Positions 20,888 through 29,061 of a stretch of DNA of 64,000 nucleotides are shown piece by piece. Numbering within the stretch: position 1 is the first letter of the stretch; each line of letters begins with the position of its first letter. The stretch lies in the NCBI RefSeq assembly GCF_003610295.1, contig NZ_RAPV01000002.1, forward strand, positions 558,001 through 622,000, read 5' to 3'. The stretch comes from Paraburkholderia sp. BL23I1N1. Lineage in GTDB: Bacteria > Pseudomonadota > Gammaproteobacteria > Burkholderiales > Burkholderiaceae. Under the pieces are notes generated by a model. It made no database searches, was not told the origin of the DNA, and saw only the letters and a program-made list of their open reading frames with translations. Both the position numbers and the translations under genes were made by a program.

Positions 20888-21868
20888 ATGACACTTACAT
20901 TGGTGCGGGCGAAGCAGCCCGGCGCCGCAGATGCGGCGCTCGCACGGTTGGCGGAAAATCGTCGCGCTGCTGCAGCAGCAACGAAAGTCCAGGTTAGCGC
21001 GTCGCCGCACGAGCTTTTTCTCCCGGGCCTAGACGAGTTCAGGCGCGCGATGCCGAACCACCTCGCTCGCTCGAGCTAATTTTCTCCAATCGCTAGAGGG
21101 CCGAAGGCGCTACATCGAGAAACCGTTCTAGTAACTCGTAAGGACGCGGTTATCAAGTTTTGGGGGGAGCAACTCGATGAGACGCTGGCCGATGTTTGGA
21201 TGCAGATTATGTATGAGGCGAGGATACGTCCGTTAGGCGAATCGATCCTGATCTGCCGCGCTCGATTTCTGCGCGCCATTGGCCGACACACTGGCAAGTA
21301 TGAGTATGCGTGGCTGCACCGCACGATGAAAGCGCTCTCCTTTGCCATGCTCGTGATCGAGGCGACGAGCGCCGGCAAGCCCAAGCTGCACGTCGGAGCC
21401 TCCCGCGCACTGCATATGCTTGACGGCCTTGACTACGACGAAATTCGCAAGGAGTACTCAGTTCGGATCGATCCGAGGTGGCACTCTCTCTACGAAAATC
21501 GCGAGTTTGCATTAATCGATTGGACAAAGCGTCTGCAAATACGGCAGGGCCAAGATATGGCGAAAACGCTTCAGCGCCTTATCGCAACCTCGGACGATGT
21601 CGTGCAAAGATTCCGCCTCGAGTGGCTGAAGGAGAAGATGCAGTATTGCAGTCCGATGCGAAAGTTCAAAAGCTCGCTGACCGCTGCGATGGAAGAATTG
21701 GAACGGTTAGAGATCATAGCAGCGGGGCGCATTGAGCTTAGCACCAAGGGGATTGAGCAGGCCGTGTGGACACGGATTGATAACCAAAACAGCCATCGGG
21801 GTAGCGTTCCTCTTCCATCGGGGCAGCGTTCCAGTTCCTCGGGGTTGCATTCCGCTTCATCGGGGTAG
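20888..21868 (+). pseudogene. trfA: TrfA-type plasmid replication initiator, broken by an in-frame stop
   Basis: One continuous reading frame of 326 codons interrupted only by a TAA at 21077-21079. Before the stop: ELFLPGLDEFRRAMPNHLARSS; after it: FSPIARG, then FWGEQLDETLADVWMQIMYEARIRPLGE and so on to EIIAAGRIELSTKG. This is the layout of TrfA family initiators, where the motif reads ARSSLF; the stop therefore stands in place of the leucine codon, most simply TTA changed to TAA. A partial product could start at ATG 21200. TrfA binds iterons and opens the origin of IncP-type plasmids. Iteron-like repeats occur at the 3' end of this frame. Confidence 0.75.
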
Positions 21869-21874
21869 CGTTCC
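21794..21874 (+). repeat. Four iteron-like direct repeats (17-bp unit, 21-22 bp spacing)
   Basis: Units start at 21794, 21816, 21837 and 21858: CATCGGGGTAGCGTTCC, CATCGGGGCAGCGTTCC, CCTCGGGGTTGCATTCC, CATCGGGGTAGCGTTCC. The first and fourth are identical. A spacing near two helical turns is what plasmid iterons show, and they sit at the end of the trfA-like gene. Confidence 0.85.
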
Positions 21875-22426
21875 GGGTGTCCTGCCAGGATGCCTGCTGG
21901 CAAAGGCTTTGAGGGACGCTGTTTGCCCTCTATCTTTTTCTACCTTCCTACTACCGCAAGAACGAGTGGACAACCCGCAAATTGCGATGATTCATTGAGG
22001 GGGGCTTGAGCGCTGCGTGATAACGACGGTCCGTTGGACACGGTGGCTGGGGCGATGCGCTTCCAGTCGACCAGTGCGCCGCCACTCGGTAAGCGAAACG
22101 TTTTCAGAGTCAATCGCAATGAACCAAAGTATTGAGGGGAAGGCGGTGTTAGTCGCTTGGTAACTGGGAGTTCATCTGTGTTGTCTCGTCGTGAGGAGAC
22201 GTTGTTGAACACGTTCGAGATTCGTTTACCCAGTGTCGCATGCAGATTTCGGTGGATGTAATCAGCCGGAACGGCGACCGGCTTACCGAGATCGGCGTTC
22301 ACGAACACCGAACCGGCGATTCGACCGGAGACCGTTCTCGACCCACTGCCGACGATCGACGAAGCGTGACGTCATCGGCTGCTTTCAGGGTGTAGCGGTC
22401 ATCGTTTTCTTCGAGCGCGCTACTAA
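21875..22426. other. Intergenic region after the fossil replicon
   Basis: About 550 bp without a convincing gene. On the minus strand a frame from about 22308 to 22200 reads FVNADLGKPVAVPADYIHR and could be the end of a decayed gene, but nothing can be named. Confidence 0.4.
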
Positions 22427-23161
22427 TCAGACCAGCACGCCACCGCCGTCCACAATTATGGTCTGTCCCGTAGCATAGCGATTGGTCATCAGATAGACGT
22501 ACGTTTGCGCGAGGTCCTCCGCCTCGCCGACACGACCGACTGGCAGGGCCGCGCCGCTCGCGGCGTAGAGCGCTTCGCGCTCGAGTTCGGGCAAGTCATC
22601 CCACAGCGGCGTGCGCACCAAACCGGGACTCACGAGGTTGACGCGAATGGGCGCCAACTCCACCGCGAGTGCCCGTGTGAGACCTTCATTCGCACTGCAG
22701 ACGCCGGCCAGCCCCGCCCACCCCTTTTGTGGCCGCAAGCTCGCAATACCGCTGGTCAACACCACGGAGCCGCCGGGACGGAGATACGGCGCCGCATGTT
22801 TGACGGCGGCAATGGCGCCGAAGACTCGCACTTCGAAAATCTGACGGACCGTAGCGAGGTCCATGTCGGCGAGCGCCCCGGTTCGCAACGAATCCCCCGC
22901 GCTGTAGACCAGATGGTCGAAAGCGCCAATTTGCCCGAACAGCGCGCGCACGGCGGACTCGTTACTCAGATCGGCCGTGTATCCCTTGACCCGGTCGCCG
23001 AGTCTCGCGACGGCTTTGGCGACTCGCTCACTGCGCGATGAAACAACGCTCACTGAGGCGCCGACTGCCAGCGCGGCTTCAGCCGTGGCAAGGCCGATTC
23101 CCGAGGTGCCGCCCAGCAGGACGACGTGTTGATGCCGAAGCTTCATGCTTGCAATGGTCAT
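22427..23161 (-). CDS. SDR family oxidoreductase
   Basis: A 244-residue classical-type short-chain dehydrogenase. The cofactor loop is LLGGTSGIGLATAEAAL, the NAG-equivalent is YSAGDSLRTG, and the carboxyl end VDGGGVLV is typical. The active-site region is odd: the serine is in VVLTSGIASLRPQKGWAG, and the Y-x-x-x-K motif is replaced by AGVCSANEG, so the catalytic Tyr and Lys are missing. This is seen in an SDR subgroup near YciK-like/fungal-like members. GAGGA eight bases before ATG 23161 decides the start over longer forms. It is divergent from a LysR regulator and is probably its target. Confidence 0.85.
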   Translation of the reverse strand: MTIASMKLRHQHVVLLGGTSGIGLATAEAALAVGASVSVVSSRSERVAKAVARLGDRVKGYTADLSNESAVRALFGQIGAFDHLVYSAGDSLRTGALADMDLATVRQIFEVRVFGAIAAVKHAAPYLRPGGSVVLTSGIASLRPQKGWAGLAGVCSANEGLTRALAVELAPIRVNLVSPGLVRTPLWDDLPELEREALYAASGAALPVGRVGEAEDLAQTYVYLMTNRYATGQTIIVDGGGVLV

Positions 23162-23271
23162 GGTTGAGTCCTCGCTGTGGTTTGTAGTTGAAGCCATGAC
23201 CCTAGTATTATTCATTAGCTTGACTTGATAAACTCCGCATCCCTTCGAACACTCCTTAATGAAACTTGCGA

Positions 23272-24177
23272 ATGGACCGATTCAGCAGCATGGCAATATT
23301 TGCACGCGTGGTCGAACGCGGCAGCTTTACCGCCGCGGCCGAAGGCAGCGGTATGACGCCCACGATGGTCGGCAACCATATTCGCGAGTTGGAGCGACGC
23401 CTCGAAGGCCGGCTGCTGAATCGCACCACGCGGCGTCAAAGCCTGACCGAACTCGGCATGCGCTATCATGCGCGATGCCTCGAAATTCTGGCGATGGTGG
23501 ATTTCGCCGAGCTGGATGCGCGAGAAATGCAGAGCAGCCCGCGTGGCCGGTTGCGGGTGAGTTGCCCTGCTATCTATGGCACGCGTGTGCTCGTACCGGC
23601 GCTTGTCGCGTACCTCGACCGCTATCCTGAGGTTCAGGTCGAGCTGTCCCTAAGCGATCGCTTCGTCGATCTGGCGGAAGAAGGTTTCGACGCCGCCATC
23701 CGCGCCGGTGTACTGCCGGACTCGGGCTTGATTGCGCGGCCGTTGACCCATTCGCCGCGTATCGCCTGCGCATCACCGGCCTATCTGGCGCGCCACGGGC
23801 AGCCGCTGGTGCCAGCCGATCTGTTGCAGCACAACTGCCTCGCTTTTATGGTCACGACTGGACCCGAACGTGAATGGCGTTTCCCACGTCCCGATAGCAA
23901 TGGCGTGGAGCGCATCGCGGTGCGCGGGCGTCTCGACGTCAATGGCGGCCTCGCGCTTCGCGAAGCCGCGCTCGCGGGACTGGGGGTGATTTTTCAACCT
24001 CAGGTAATGCTGCAGGAAGATCTGGATGCGGGCCGGCTCGTTCGTCTTTTCCCCGACTGGCCGGCGCAGACCTGGCCCATCCATGTGGTGCACCTGCCCG
24101 ATGCGCACATGCCACCGAAGCTGGCGAGTTTTATCGCCTTTCTCCAGGAAACGTTGGGGCATGACAGCGAACCGTAG
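23272..24177 (+). CDS. LysR family transcriptional regulator
   Basis: A 301-residue LysR protein of the CrgA/DsdC-like subgroup: helix-turn-helix in residues 1-60 (MAIFARVVERGSFTAAAEGSGMTPTMVGNHIRELERRLEGRLLNRTTR) and a LysR substrate domain with FFDAAIRAG-like EGFDAAIRAGVLPDSGLIARPL. The ATG at 23272 is used rather than a TTG six bases earlier. With the SDR gene it forms the standard divergent regulator/target pair across a 110-bp gap. Confidence 0.92.
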   Translation: MDRFSSMAIFARVVERGSFTAAAEGSGMTPTMVGNHIRELERRLEGRLLNRTTRRQSLTELGMRYHARCLEILAMVDFAELDAREMQSSPRGRLRVSCPAIYGTRVLVPALVAYLDRYPEVQVELSLSDRFVDLAEEGFDAAIRAGVLPDSGLIARPLTHSPRIACASPAYLARHGQPLVPADLLQHNCLAFMVTTGPEREWRFPRPDSNGVERIAVRGRLDVNGGLALREAALAGLGVIFQPQVMLQEDLDAGRLVRLFPDWPAQTWPIHVVHLPDAHMPPKLASFIAFLQETLGHDSEP

Positions 24178-24443
24178 ACCGGCCATGTTATGGGAAAGCG
24201 GCATGTAGCTACTCGACAGCGAGTTTCTGTGACGGCTTGAATGGCGAGTCTGGTCAATCACACGCCTAACACTCTCGGCTCGCGAAGGTCCGCTGCTTGA
24301 GCGGAGCCGCCGCTCGAATGACCGTGTAGCCGCGACGGCGAATGGCGGCTCCTGGCCGACTGCTGCCCGACGCGGTCGGCCGAAGCCGCCCCGAAGGAGC
24401 CGGTCAGGCTGACACAAAGCAGCCATTCATCCATGAGCGCTCT
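24178..24443. other. Intergenic region with copy 1 of a degenerate island repeat
   Basis: No gene seen. At 24350-24376 it holds the segment beginning TCCTGGCCGACTGCTGCCCG, which recurs in altered form at 24960 and 25541 (see the repeat entry). Confidence 0.5.
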
Positions 24444-24875
24444 TCAGTCCCTAGCGATCCAAACAACTCGAACGTCGGCAACGGCAATCACGTCTAGTAG
24501 GTCTTCCATGCAGACGATCGAAAAGTGTTGGCGATTCTCGGTGCCGGGTAGATCCATATACTGCGACAACCACGTGGAGTTTTCGACGACGACTACGGGC
24601 AGTACCCAACGGGCCCACGCTCCCTCTTGGCACTTGGGTCTTGACGGTACAGGCGGTTGAACGATAGAGCCCTGAAACTCCGGTACCCATCGGAGTCCGA
24701 TGACGCCCGAAAAGCGTAGTTCCAAGTCTTGCTTTTGCGGTTTATCGCCGGTGTTCAGTTCCGAGAAGTGCATGACTACACGCAGATCGTCGTCATCGGA
24801 AAATTGGAATTCGAGCCGAGGACAAGGGTAGTTCACCGTCGCTAAAGGCTCCCACGGTACGGCTCTTTCGGACAT
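24444..24875 (-). CDS. Hypothetical protein, possible immunity-type protein
   Basis: A 143-residue acidic protein that I do not recognise. It has no signal peptide or membrane segment, and shows alternating beta-rich stretches (RLEFQFSDDDDLRVVMHFS, ELRFSGVIGLRWVPEF) and a hydrophobic C-terminal strand DLLDVIAVADVRVVWIARD. Small, acidic, isolated genes of this sort in polymorphic-toxin islands are often orphan immunity genes, but no toxin is next to it, so this is only a suggestion. Confidence 0.55.
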   Translation of the reverse strand: MSERAVPWEPLATVNYPCPRLEFQFSDDDDLRVVMHFSELNTGDKPQKQDLELRFSGVIGLRWVPEFQGSIVQPPVPSRPKCQEGAWARWVLPVVVVENSTWLSQYMDLPGTENRQHFSIVCMEDLLDVIAVADVRVVWIARD

Positions 24876-25071
24876 GTCATCTTTTCACTATGAGGGCAAT
24901 TCAGAAGGACAAAACGCTACCCATTGTCGATGATTCACGCCGTGCCGTCGAACGTCCCCTCCTGGCCAGCCACTGCCCGATGCGGTAGGACGGAAGCGAC
25001 CCACAAGCCCTCTTATGCGTCGCCAGAGCGGGCGCTCGCTCCGTGGCCGACACCGGACATCATGATATAGC

Positions 25072-25461
25072 TCAGCGCAACCTTCTACCCGGACTCCCAA
25101 TATACTGATCAATTGCCTTCTTAGCCTCTTTTGTTTCGACGGTGACGGCAAAGTGTCGGCCGTATACCTGATCCGTTCCATATCGAGCGTTCAACATTTT
25201 GATGCCAGAGAATGCTATTCGATGTTTGTCACAAAGTCCCGGAAGTGCATCACGATAGAGATGAATTGCGCGTTGTAACTTAATTGAGATCGGGCTGCCA
25301 AACGCCGTTCCATCAAGGAAGTTGACGATGATAAAACCTTCGGAACCCGCTGCTGCCTCTGCGAATACATCGACGTCATACACGCCGATCATCAAGCCGA
25401 TGCCGCTAGCCAGTGAATCGGCGATATTGTGGCCAAGTGACCTCAGTTCTCCAATCTTCAC
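25072..25461 (-). CDS. Hypothetical protein
   Basis: A 129-residue protein with no family I can name. The frame extends further upstream, but that part runs through the degenerate repeat; GTG at 25461 has AAGGAG seven bases before it and is the likely start. The N-terminal half holds hydrophobic stretches ASGIGLMIGVYDVDVFAEA and GFIIVNFLDG; the C-terminal half is basic (RHFAVTVETKEAKKAIDQYIG). It could also be an orphan immunity or accessory gene. Confidence 0.5.
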   Translation of the reverse strand: MKIGELRSLGHNIADSLASGIGLMIGVYDVDVFAEAAAGSEGFIIVNFLDGTAFGSPISIKLQRAIHLYRDALPGLCDKHRIAFSGIKMLNARYGTDQVYGRHFAVTVETKEAKKAIDQYIGSPGRRLR

Positions 25462-25797
25462 ACGGACTGCTCCTTGATTTTCCTTCGGCAATCGCTCGCC
25501 GCCGATAGATTGTCGCCGATCTCCGACCAGTAAGCGACGGGCCGCTATTGGCCGGACTCTGCCTGACGGTGATTGGCGCGTCCCGACCCGTTTCAGCCGG
25601 TCGAGTCTTTTGAGTAGCAAGGGCTGATACCAGAGTGGAGCGGCCGTTCCGTATCCTGCATAGAGGACAAATCGTCGGCCTTAGCCGAGGTTCGAGCGGA
25701 CAGGACGTGACGACAGCAATGTGGCGCTATGCCACATGTCCGAGAGAAGTCGGGCCGCTCAACCGTCGTCGAGTATTCCATCCACTTGTGCGCGCAT
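25462..25797. other. Intergenic region with copy 3 of the island repeat
   Basis: About 335 bp; it includes the third repeat copy near 25545 and otherwise shows nothing recognisable. Confidence 0.4.
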
Positions 25798-26373
25798 TCA
25801 GCGGGCAGCGTCAAGGCTTTCAAGCGCGTCTTGTTCTTTCATTTTTAAGACGCTCAAGACACTGTTTAGGATTGCCCCCTCTAAGGCTGAACTCACAGCA
25901 TCGACACATCCATGCGGGTTCCCTATTAGGTCCAGGTCGTACAGAAAAAGAGCGCCCATCCACTCGTTGTTGATAAGCTTCGCCCCAAGAAGTCGATCCT
26001 TAGCATTCCGGCAACTTGGAAAGATTGCGCGATGGGTGTGCGCCGAGTCGACGCGGTAGGGTTCCCCGCTACTTTGGTCGAAGTCGGGCAGGCGGAACAA
26101 GATTTCAGTTTTTTCTGGCAGCGCGACGTCCGATGCAAGCCGAGCGGAAATCGCATACTCGTCGCCATAGTGCATGCCACGGCCGGATGGGCCGCCGAGC
26201 GTCACGACAACTTTCAGGTTTCCCGCCGTCGCAGGATGAGTGATGACGTGATTAACCACCAACTCTCGAAGTACGCTGCTGGCATTTCGCCCCTCCGCCT
26301 CGCAGATACGCACAAACTCGACTTCAAGGGCGTGGTCGAGCCTGGTCTTCAAGACTGCGTCTTTGTTTGCCAT
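25798..26373 (-). CDS. Ribbon-helix-helix-like protein of unknown function
   Basis: A 191-residue protein. Residues 1-45 (ANKDAVLKTRLDHALEVEFVRICEAEGRNASSVLREL) have the strand-helix-helix rhythm of Arc/MetJ or CopG-type DNA-binding domains. The rest is an unknown domain with DEYAISARLASDVALPEKTEILFRLP-like strands. GAGG seven bases before ATG 26373 fixes the start and excludes a longer frame. It lies head-to-head with the DUF4062 operon across 230 bp that contains an AT-rich stretch around 26380-26405, so it may regulate that operon. Confidence 0.65.
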   Translation of the reverse strand: MANKDAVLKTRLDHALEVEFVRICEAEGRNASSVLRELVVNHVITHPATAGNLKVVVTLGGPSGRGMHYGDEYAISARLASDVALPEKTEILFRLPDFDQSSGEPYRVDSAHTHRAIFPSCRNAKDRLLGAKLINNEWMGALFLYDLDLIGNPHGCVDAVSSALEGAILNSVLSVLKMKEQDALESLDAAR

Positions 26374-26603
26374 TTTGGGCCTCAAATTAAATTTGGTACA
26401 CAATTTAGGCGACGTCGGCCGCGGAGTCAAGCCCCACGATCTGCCGATGTCTGCCGCAGGTGAAGCATCAGGCACAGCGTGGGCGTGCGTTACCGTAAAA
26501 TTGGGGCCATCCTGCTTGAATGAGCACATCAGGCGATAAAGGAACACAGTCGGGTTGGCTTTATCAGGCAGCCCGTTGAACAACAACATTTAGTCCGGAC
26601 CTT

Positions 26604-27230
26604 ATGTCAGATCCGCTCAAGTTGATGATTTCTTCGACCGTCTACGGTGTAGAGGAAGTGCTGGACCGCGCCTACACTCTTCTTACCGCCTTTGGATATG
26701 AAGTCATCATGTCGCACAAGGGCACGGTTCCGGTTGTCTCGACTGAGACCGCATTTGATTCGTGCCTTGCCGCGGTCGACAAATGCGACCTTTTTCTCGG
26801 GATCATCGGCCCCAAGTATGGAAGCGGCAAAATCGGTAACGACTTATCCATCACGCACAAGGAAATGCTAAGGGCGATCGAACTCAAGAAGCCGCGGTGG
26901 TTTCTTGCCCATGACCAAGTGGTCTTTGCCCGACGATTCCTGATGGACTTGGGTTACCCGACCAAGGTTGAGCGGGAGGCACTTGAACTCAAGAAAGGCG
27001 CATCGACTCTCGGCGATTTGCGGGTCATTGACATGTACGAGGACGCGACGCTCGAGAAGCTGCCGATTGCCGAGCGTCAAGGCAATTGGGTGCAGAAATT
27101 CGATCGTACTGACGATGCAAGCGTCTTCATCACCGCACAGTTTTCGCGGTATCAAGAGCTCGAACAACACCTTAAAGAGCAGTTCGAGAACGTCGCCCAG
27201 GTAAAGGCCCAGATCCGAGGTACCGAATGA
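26604..27230 (+). CDS. DUF4062 domain protein
   Basis: A 208-residue cytosolic protein opening with LMISSTVYGVEEVLDRAY, then CDLFLGIIGPKYGSG and ITHKEMLRAIELKKPRWFLAH, which is the DUF4062 pattern. That domain has a TIR/nucleotide-deoxyribosyltransferase-like flavodoxin fold and is found at the N-terminus of NTPase or signalling proteins and in several defence-like islands. Here it is free-standing with a helical tail (QELEQHLKEQFENVAQVKAQ). Its stop overlaps the ATG of the AlbA_2/HATPase gene (ATGA), so the two are made together. The enzymatic role is unknown. Confidence 0.8.
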   Translation: MSDPLKLMISSTVYGVEEVLDRAYTLLTAFGYEVIMSHKGTVPVVSTETAFDSCLAAVDKCDLFLGIIGPKYGSGKIGNDLSITHKEMLRAIELKKPRWFLAHDQVVFARRFLMDLGYPTKVEREALELKKGASTLGDLRVIDMYEDATLEKLPIAERQGNWVQKFDRTDDASVFITAQFSRYQELEQHLKEQFENVAQVKAQIRGTE

Positions 27231-28831
27231 GCCCCAACGTTGCGGCGGTCAAGCGGATGCTATTGCTCGGCGAGGGACAAAACGTCGAGTTCAAATCCTT
27301 TGCGCAGTTGGACTCATGCGGTCCAATCGTGTGTTCTTTCCTGAATAGTCAAGGAGGTTATCTCGTCTGCGGCGTGAGCGACGATGGTGAGGTGCGTGGT
27401 ATCGAAAATGCCCAAGAAGCATCTGAGCAGCTTGAACGTGACCTCAATCGTACTGTTCAGCCAGCCGCCCTATTCTCCGTTGATGCGCAGGAGATTGGCG
27501 GCAGAAGTATCTTGGTAATCGAGGTTCCTGCTGGCAAAGACGTGCCGTACGCGTACGAGAATACTATTTATGTGCGAGACCGAGAAACTACTCGGAAAGC
27601 AGACGTTGGAACAATCCGCAGCATCGTATTGAGCAAAGGTATCGAGCCAGAACGGTGGGAGCGACGCTTTTCACCCGAGTGCCAAGAAGAGGATCTTTCT
27701 CTTTCTGCCTGCAAGAAGTTATTGAGCGCCAAGCGGATTCCACCACAGGTCCATGAGGTCGAGCAGGACTTGATGAGTCAGCTTCAGGTCCTTGGACTCG
27801 CCAAATACAGTCGGCTCACAAATGCTGCTGATGTGTTGTTGGCAACCAATCCCGCAGTCCGACATCCGCAGGTTAGAGTGCGGGCAGTCTCCTATGGAAG
27901 CAAGGCGGCGGACGAGTATCAGGATTTGCAGCATTTCGAAGGTCCTGTGACTCTTGTTATTGAGCAATTGATTGCCTTCATCGCTCGTAATACACCACAA
28001 CGCGCTGTGTTTTCATCTTCGAAAAATCAAAGGGAAGACTTGTCGCTTTTTCCAGAGCAAGCTGTTCGCGAAGGCATAGTGAACGCGTTCGCTCACCGTG
28101 ATTACAGCAACTTCTCGGGGGGGATCAAAGTCGAGGTTTCGCCGGACCAACTTCGGATATGGAATTCCGGAGGTTTTCCACCTGGCATCGATGCCTCTAA
28201 GCTCGCGAAGGGGCACATCTCCATTCTGCGCAATCCAGACATCGCGCATGCGCTCTACTTGCAGGGCTACATGGAGAAACTCGGCCGGGGCAGCGTTGTG
28301 ATTGCTGAAAGCTGCCGAGCAGCAGGCTTGCCAGCACCCCGATGGGAATCCGACGACTCAGGCGGGGTCGATCTGGTCTTCCTTGCTCCAGCCGGTGAAG
28401 CTCGTGCGCGAAGCAAGGAGACTTTGAAAGTCGACGTAGAGCCCGACGCTCTTGAAGCCACCCCGGAAGTCACCCCAAAGGTCACCCCGGAGGCCGCCCC
28501 GGAGGCCGCCCCGGAAGCCACCCCGGAAGCCACCCCGGAAGCCACCCCGGAAGCCACCCCGGAAGCCATTCTGGAAGCTAGGCTCCGAGGCCTTACCAAG
28601 GAGCTTGAGCGGCTCCTGGTGGTTTTGGACCGGCAGAGCAGTCGCGCTGACATTCAGCGAGCTTTGCAGTTAAGCGACCCCGATCATTTTCGCAAGAGCT
28701 ACCTGACTCCTGCGTTAGAAGTCGGCCTCATCGAAATGACACTTCCCGATAAGCCCACAAGCCCAAACCAACGGTATCGCCTCACGACATATGGCAATAA
28801 TCTACGCACTAAAATCATGTCCCGCTCTTAG
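27227..28831 (+). CDS. AlbA_2 / Schlafen-like and HATPase_c_4 domain protein
   Basis: A 534-residue protein. Residues 10-135 are an AlbA_2 (Schlafen-type nucleic-acid binding) domain: GEGQNVEFKSFAQLD, SQGGYLVCGVSDDGEVRGI, YAYENTIYVRDRETTRKAD. Residues 270-375 are a HATPase_c_4 domain with the N-box EGIVNAFAHRDY (residues 282-293) and IWNSGGFPPGID. Residues 411-450 are a tetrapeptide repeat of the form TPEA/APEA/TPEV. Residues 460-530 are a winged-helix end (SSRADIQRALQLSDPDHFRKSYLTPALEVGLIE). Such proteins are often annotated as RecG-related or as transcription regulators; a helicase core is absent. With the DUF4062 partner this is a candidate two-gene defence or stress module. Confidence 0.82.
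   Translation: MSPNVAAVKRMLLLGEGQNVEFKSFAQLDSCGPIVCSFLNSQGGYLVCGVSDDGEVRGIENAQEASEQLERDLNRTVQPAALFSVDAQEIGGRSILVIEVPAGKDVPYAYENTIYVRDRETTRKADVGTIRSIVLSKGIEPERWERRFSPECQEEDLSLSACKKLLSAKRIPPQVHEVEQDLMSQLQVLGLAKYSRLTNAADVLLATNPAVRHPQVRVRAVSYGSKAADEYQDLQHFEGPVTLVIEQLIAFIARNTPQRAVFSSSKNQREDLSLFPEQAVREGIVNAFAHRDYSNFSGGIKVEVSPDQLRIWNSGGFPPGIDASKLAKGHISILRNPDIAHALYLQGYMEKLGRGSVVIAESCRAAGLPAPRWESDDSGGVDLVFLAPAGEARARSKETLKVDVEPDALEATPEVTPKVTPEAAPEAAPEATPEATPEATPEATPEAILEARLRGLTKELERLLVVLDRQSSRADIQRALQLSDPDHFRKSYLTPALEVGLIEMTLPDKPTSPNQRYRLTTYGNNLRTKIMSRS
28452..28575 (+). repeat. 12-bp tandem repeat encoding (T/A)PEA units
   Basis: Ten near-identical 12-bp units of the kind GAAGCCACCCCG inside the AlbA_2/HATPase gene; the middle copies are exact. 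Unit changes preserve the frame and would lengthen or shorten the linker before the winged helix. Confidence 0.85.
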
Positions 28832-28836
28832 AAGCT

Positions 28837-28975
28837 TTACAAAATGACATTTTCAGCCGTCGCCAGCATCTGACGCAGCAAGCGATTTTCATGAAGGCTT
28901 CGTGGATGAACGCAAGCCGTTCGAAGCGGATGCGCAGTCGGCGCACCGCCAGCGACAAACAGAACAGCAGGCGTC
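28837..28975 (-). pseudogene. IS5-family transposase, C-terminal remnant
   Basis: Read leftwards the last codons give LRIRFERLAFIHEAFMKIA, a short Cys/Trp/Arg-rich stretch and a TAA at 28837-28839. The ending R-F-E-R-x-x-x-I-H-E-A-F is that of IS5-group transposases. Nothing upstream of about 28975 continues it, as the sequence joins a group II intron remnant. Confidence 0.55.
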
Positions 28976-29061
28976 GACAATCATCCGGCGATCAACAACA
29001 AGGCACGTGCGGGCAGGCGTCGAACAAACCTCAAGATGAAGAAGAGTTAGTCTTTGGCAAA

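Larger units (their letters stand above)
24350..25567. repeat. Three dispersed copies of a degenerate repeat
   Basis: Copies begin TCCTGGCCGACTGCTGCCCG at 24350, TCCTGGCCAGCCACTGCCCG at 24960 and ATTGGCCGGACTCTGCCTGA near 25545. Each lies in the gap between two lone hypothetical genes. Similar decayed blocks are common between accessory genes in Burkholderiaceae. Confidence 0.5.

Noticed and set aside
21794..21874. Possible CRISPR array
   Set aside because: Spacers would be only 4-5 bp; spacing and context fit iterons.
23259..23630. Second frame at the start of the LysR gene
   Set aside because: Out-of-frame shadow of the LysR coding sequence.
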